Origin: Flavobacteriales bacterium
GTDB taxonomy: Bacteria > Bacteroidota > Bacteroidia > Flavobacteriales_F > PHOS-HE28
Length of the DNA: 64,000 nt
Reading direction: 5' to 3'
Assembly (NCBI GenBank): GCA_016703105.1
Contig: JADJCS010000020.1
Coordinates: 310,001-374,000, forward strand
Below the pieces are notes generated by a model. That model searched no databases and had not been told where the DNA came from. It was given only the letters and a program-made list of their open reading frames with translations. Position 1 is the first letter of the stretch. Each line of letters opens with the position of its first letter. The position numbers and the translations under genes are program-made. Positions 63,871-64,000 of this stretch are shown in pieces.

Positions 63871-64000
63871 TCAACTATTTGACCGCACCGCAGCCAGCGT
63901 TCTTCGCAACCAAGGATCCAGGATGGCGATGAAAGCCTCCGGCTGTTCCATCATGGGCGCATGTCCACATTCATCGACCCAGAACAATTCACTGTGCGGG
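63871..64000 (-). CDS. Alpha/beta hydrolase, C-terminal end only
   Basis: The minus-strand frame entering from the right edge reads PHSELFWVDECGHAPMMEQP and then 'EAFIAILDPWLRRTLAAVRS' to a TGA at 63871-63873. The His in 'GHAPMMEQP' sits where alpha/beta hydrolases have their catalytic His. Only 42 residues are in the window, so the subfamily cannot be given. Confidence 0.75.
   Translation of the reverse strand, partial: PHSELFWVDECGHAPMMEQPEAFIAILDPWLRRTLAAVRSNS

Overview
The window looks like chromosome from a high-GC (about 60% by eye) member of the Bacteroidota, probably a Flavobacteriales relative from an environmental genome. The evidence is the gliding genes gldB and gldC, three proteins with a T9SS type A sorting domain, a giant repeat protein with a gliding-motility-type (type B) C-terminal domain, a DUF4296 lipoprotein, a tamB-tamL pair with a lipoprotein TamL, and the Bacteroidota -7 promoter motif TAnnTTTG in front of many genes. 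There are no tRNA, rRNA or CRISPR loci.

Layout. 0-3.5 kb: part of a CBS-domain protein, pdxJ, an alpha/beta hydrolase, an unknown secreted protein and an endonuclease/exonuclease/phosphatase (EEP) protein. 3.5-5 kb: a frameshifted IS110-family element at the foot of a REP-like palindrome, among dispersed short repeats. 5-12 kb: a minus-strand surface cluster of a TonB-dependent receptor, a frameshifted DUF5689 lipoprotein, and two T9SS cargo proteins with near-identical sorting domains and terminators. 12.3-21.9 kb: one very large cell-surface gene (about 3,190 residues if intact) with 12 units of 237 bp, 14 units of 240 bp and 5 divergent units, broken by single-base indels that all lie inside the near-identical arrays. 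21.9-26.8 kb: polyprenol-phosphate glycosyltransferase, dihydroorotase, DUF4296 lipoprotein, an SDR epimerase and tyrS. 27-30.4 kb: two lower-GC secreted-protein genes, a LuxE-like acyl-protein synthetase and a lipoprotein. 30.4-33.3 kb: a Na/Pi cotransporter with PhoU domain, divergent from a histidine kinase. 33.3-40 kb: tandem 1,115-1,116 residue FG-GAP/ASPIC-UnbV lipoproteins. 40-46.4 kb: a secreted non-specific nuclease with an OB-fold, a glycosyltransferase, trmB, a G-saturated block that is probably an assembly artefact, an alkyltransferase-like protein, mrp and a NifU-like protein. 46.5-49.4 kb: korAB. 49.4-52.1 kb: poorly characterised genes and nhaA. 52.4-59.8 kb: tamL and tamB. 60-64 kb: nadE, an outer-membrane barrel, gldB, gldC (with an in-frame TAA), engB and the end of an alpha/beta hydrolase.

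How the parts connect. Much of the window builds or decorates the cell envelope: T9SS cargo, TonB uptake, TamB/TamL, gliding lipoproteins and surface repeat proteins. Secreted nuclease-like proteins, the TonB/DUF5689 cluster and the Na/Pi transporter could together serve nucleotide or phosphate scavenging, but that is inference. The least conventional features are a set of 160-190 bp near-full-length palindromes at 24.3, 41.4 and 52.2 kb, the IS110/REP association, the 474-bp higher-order repeat inside the giant gene, and the sorting-domain-plus-terminator duplication. Several frame disruptions, and the G-rich block, mean that assembly error must be excluded before biology is claimed.
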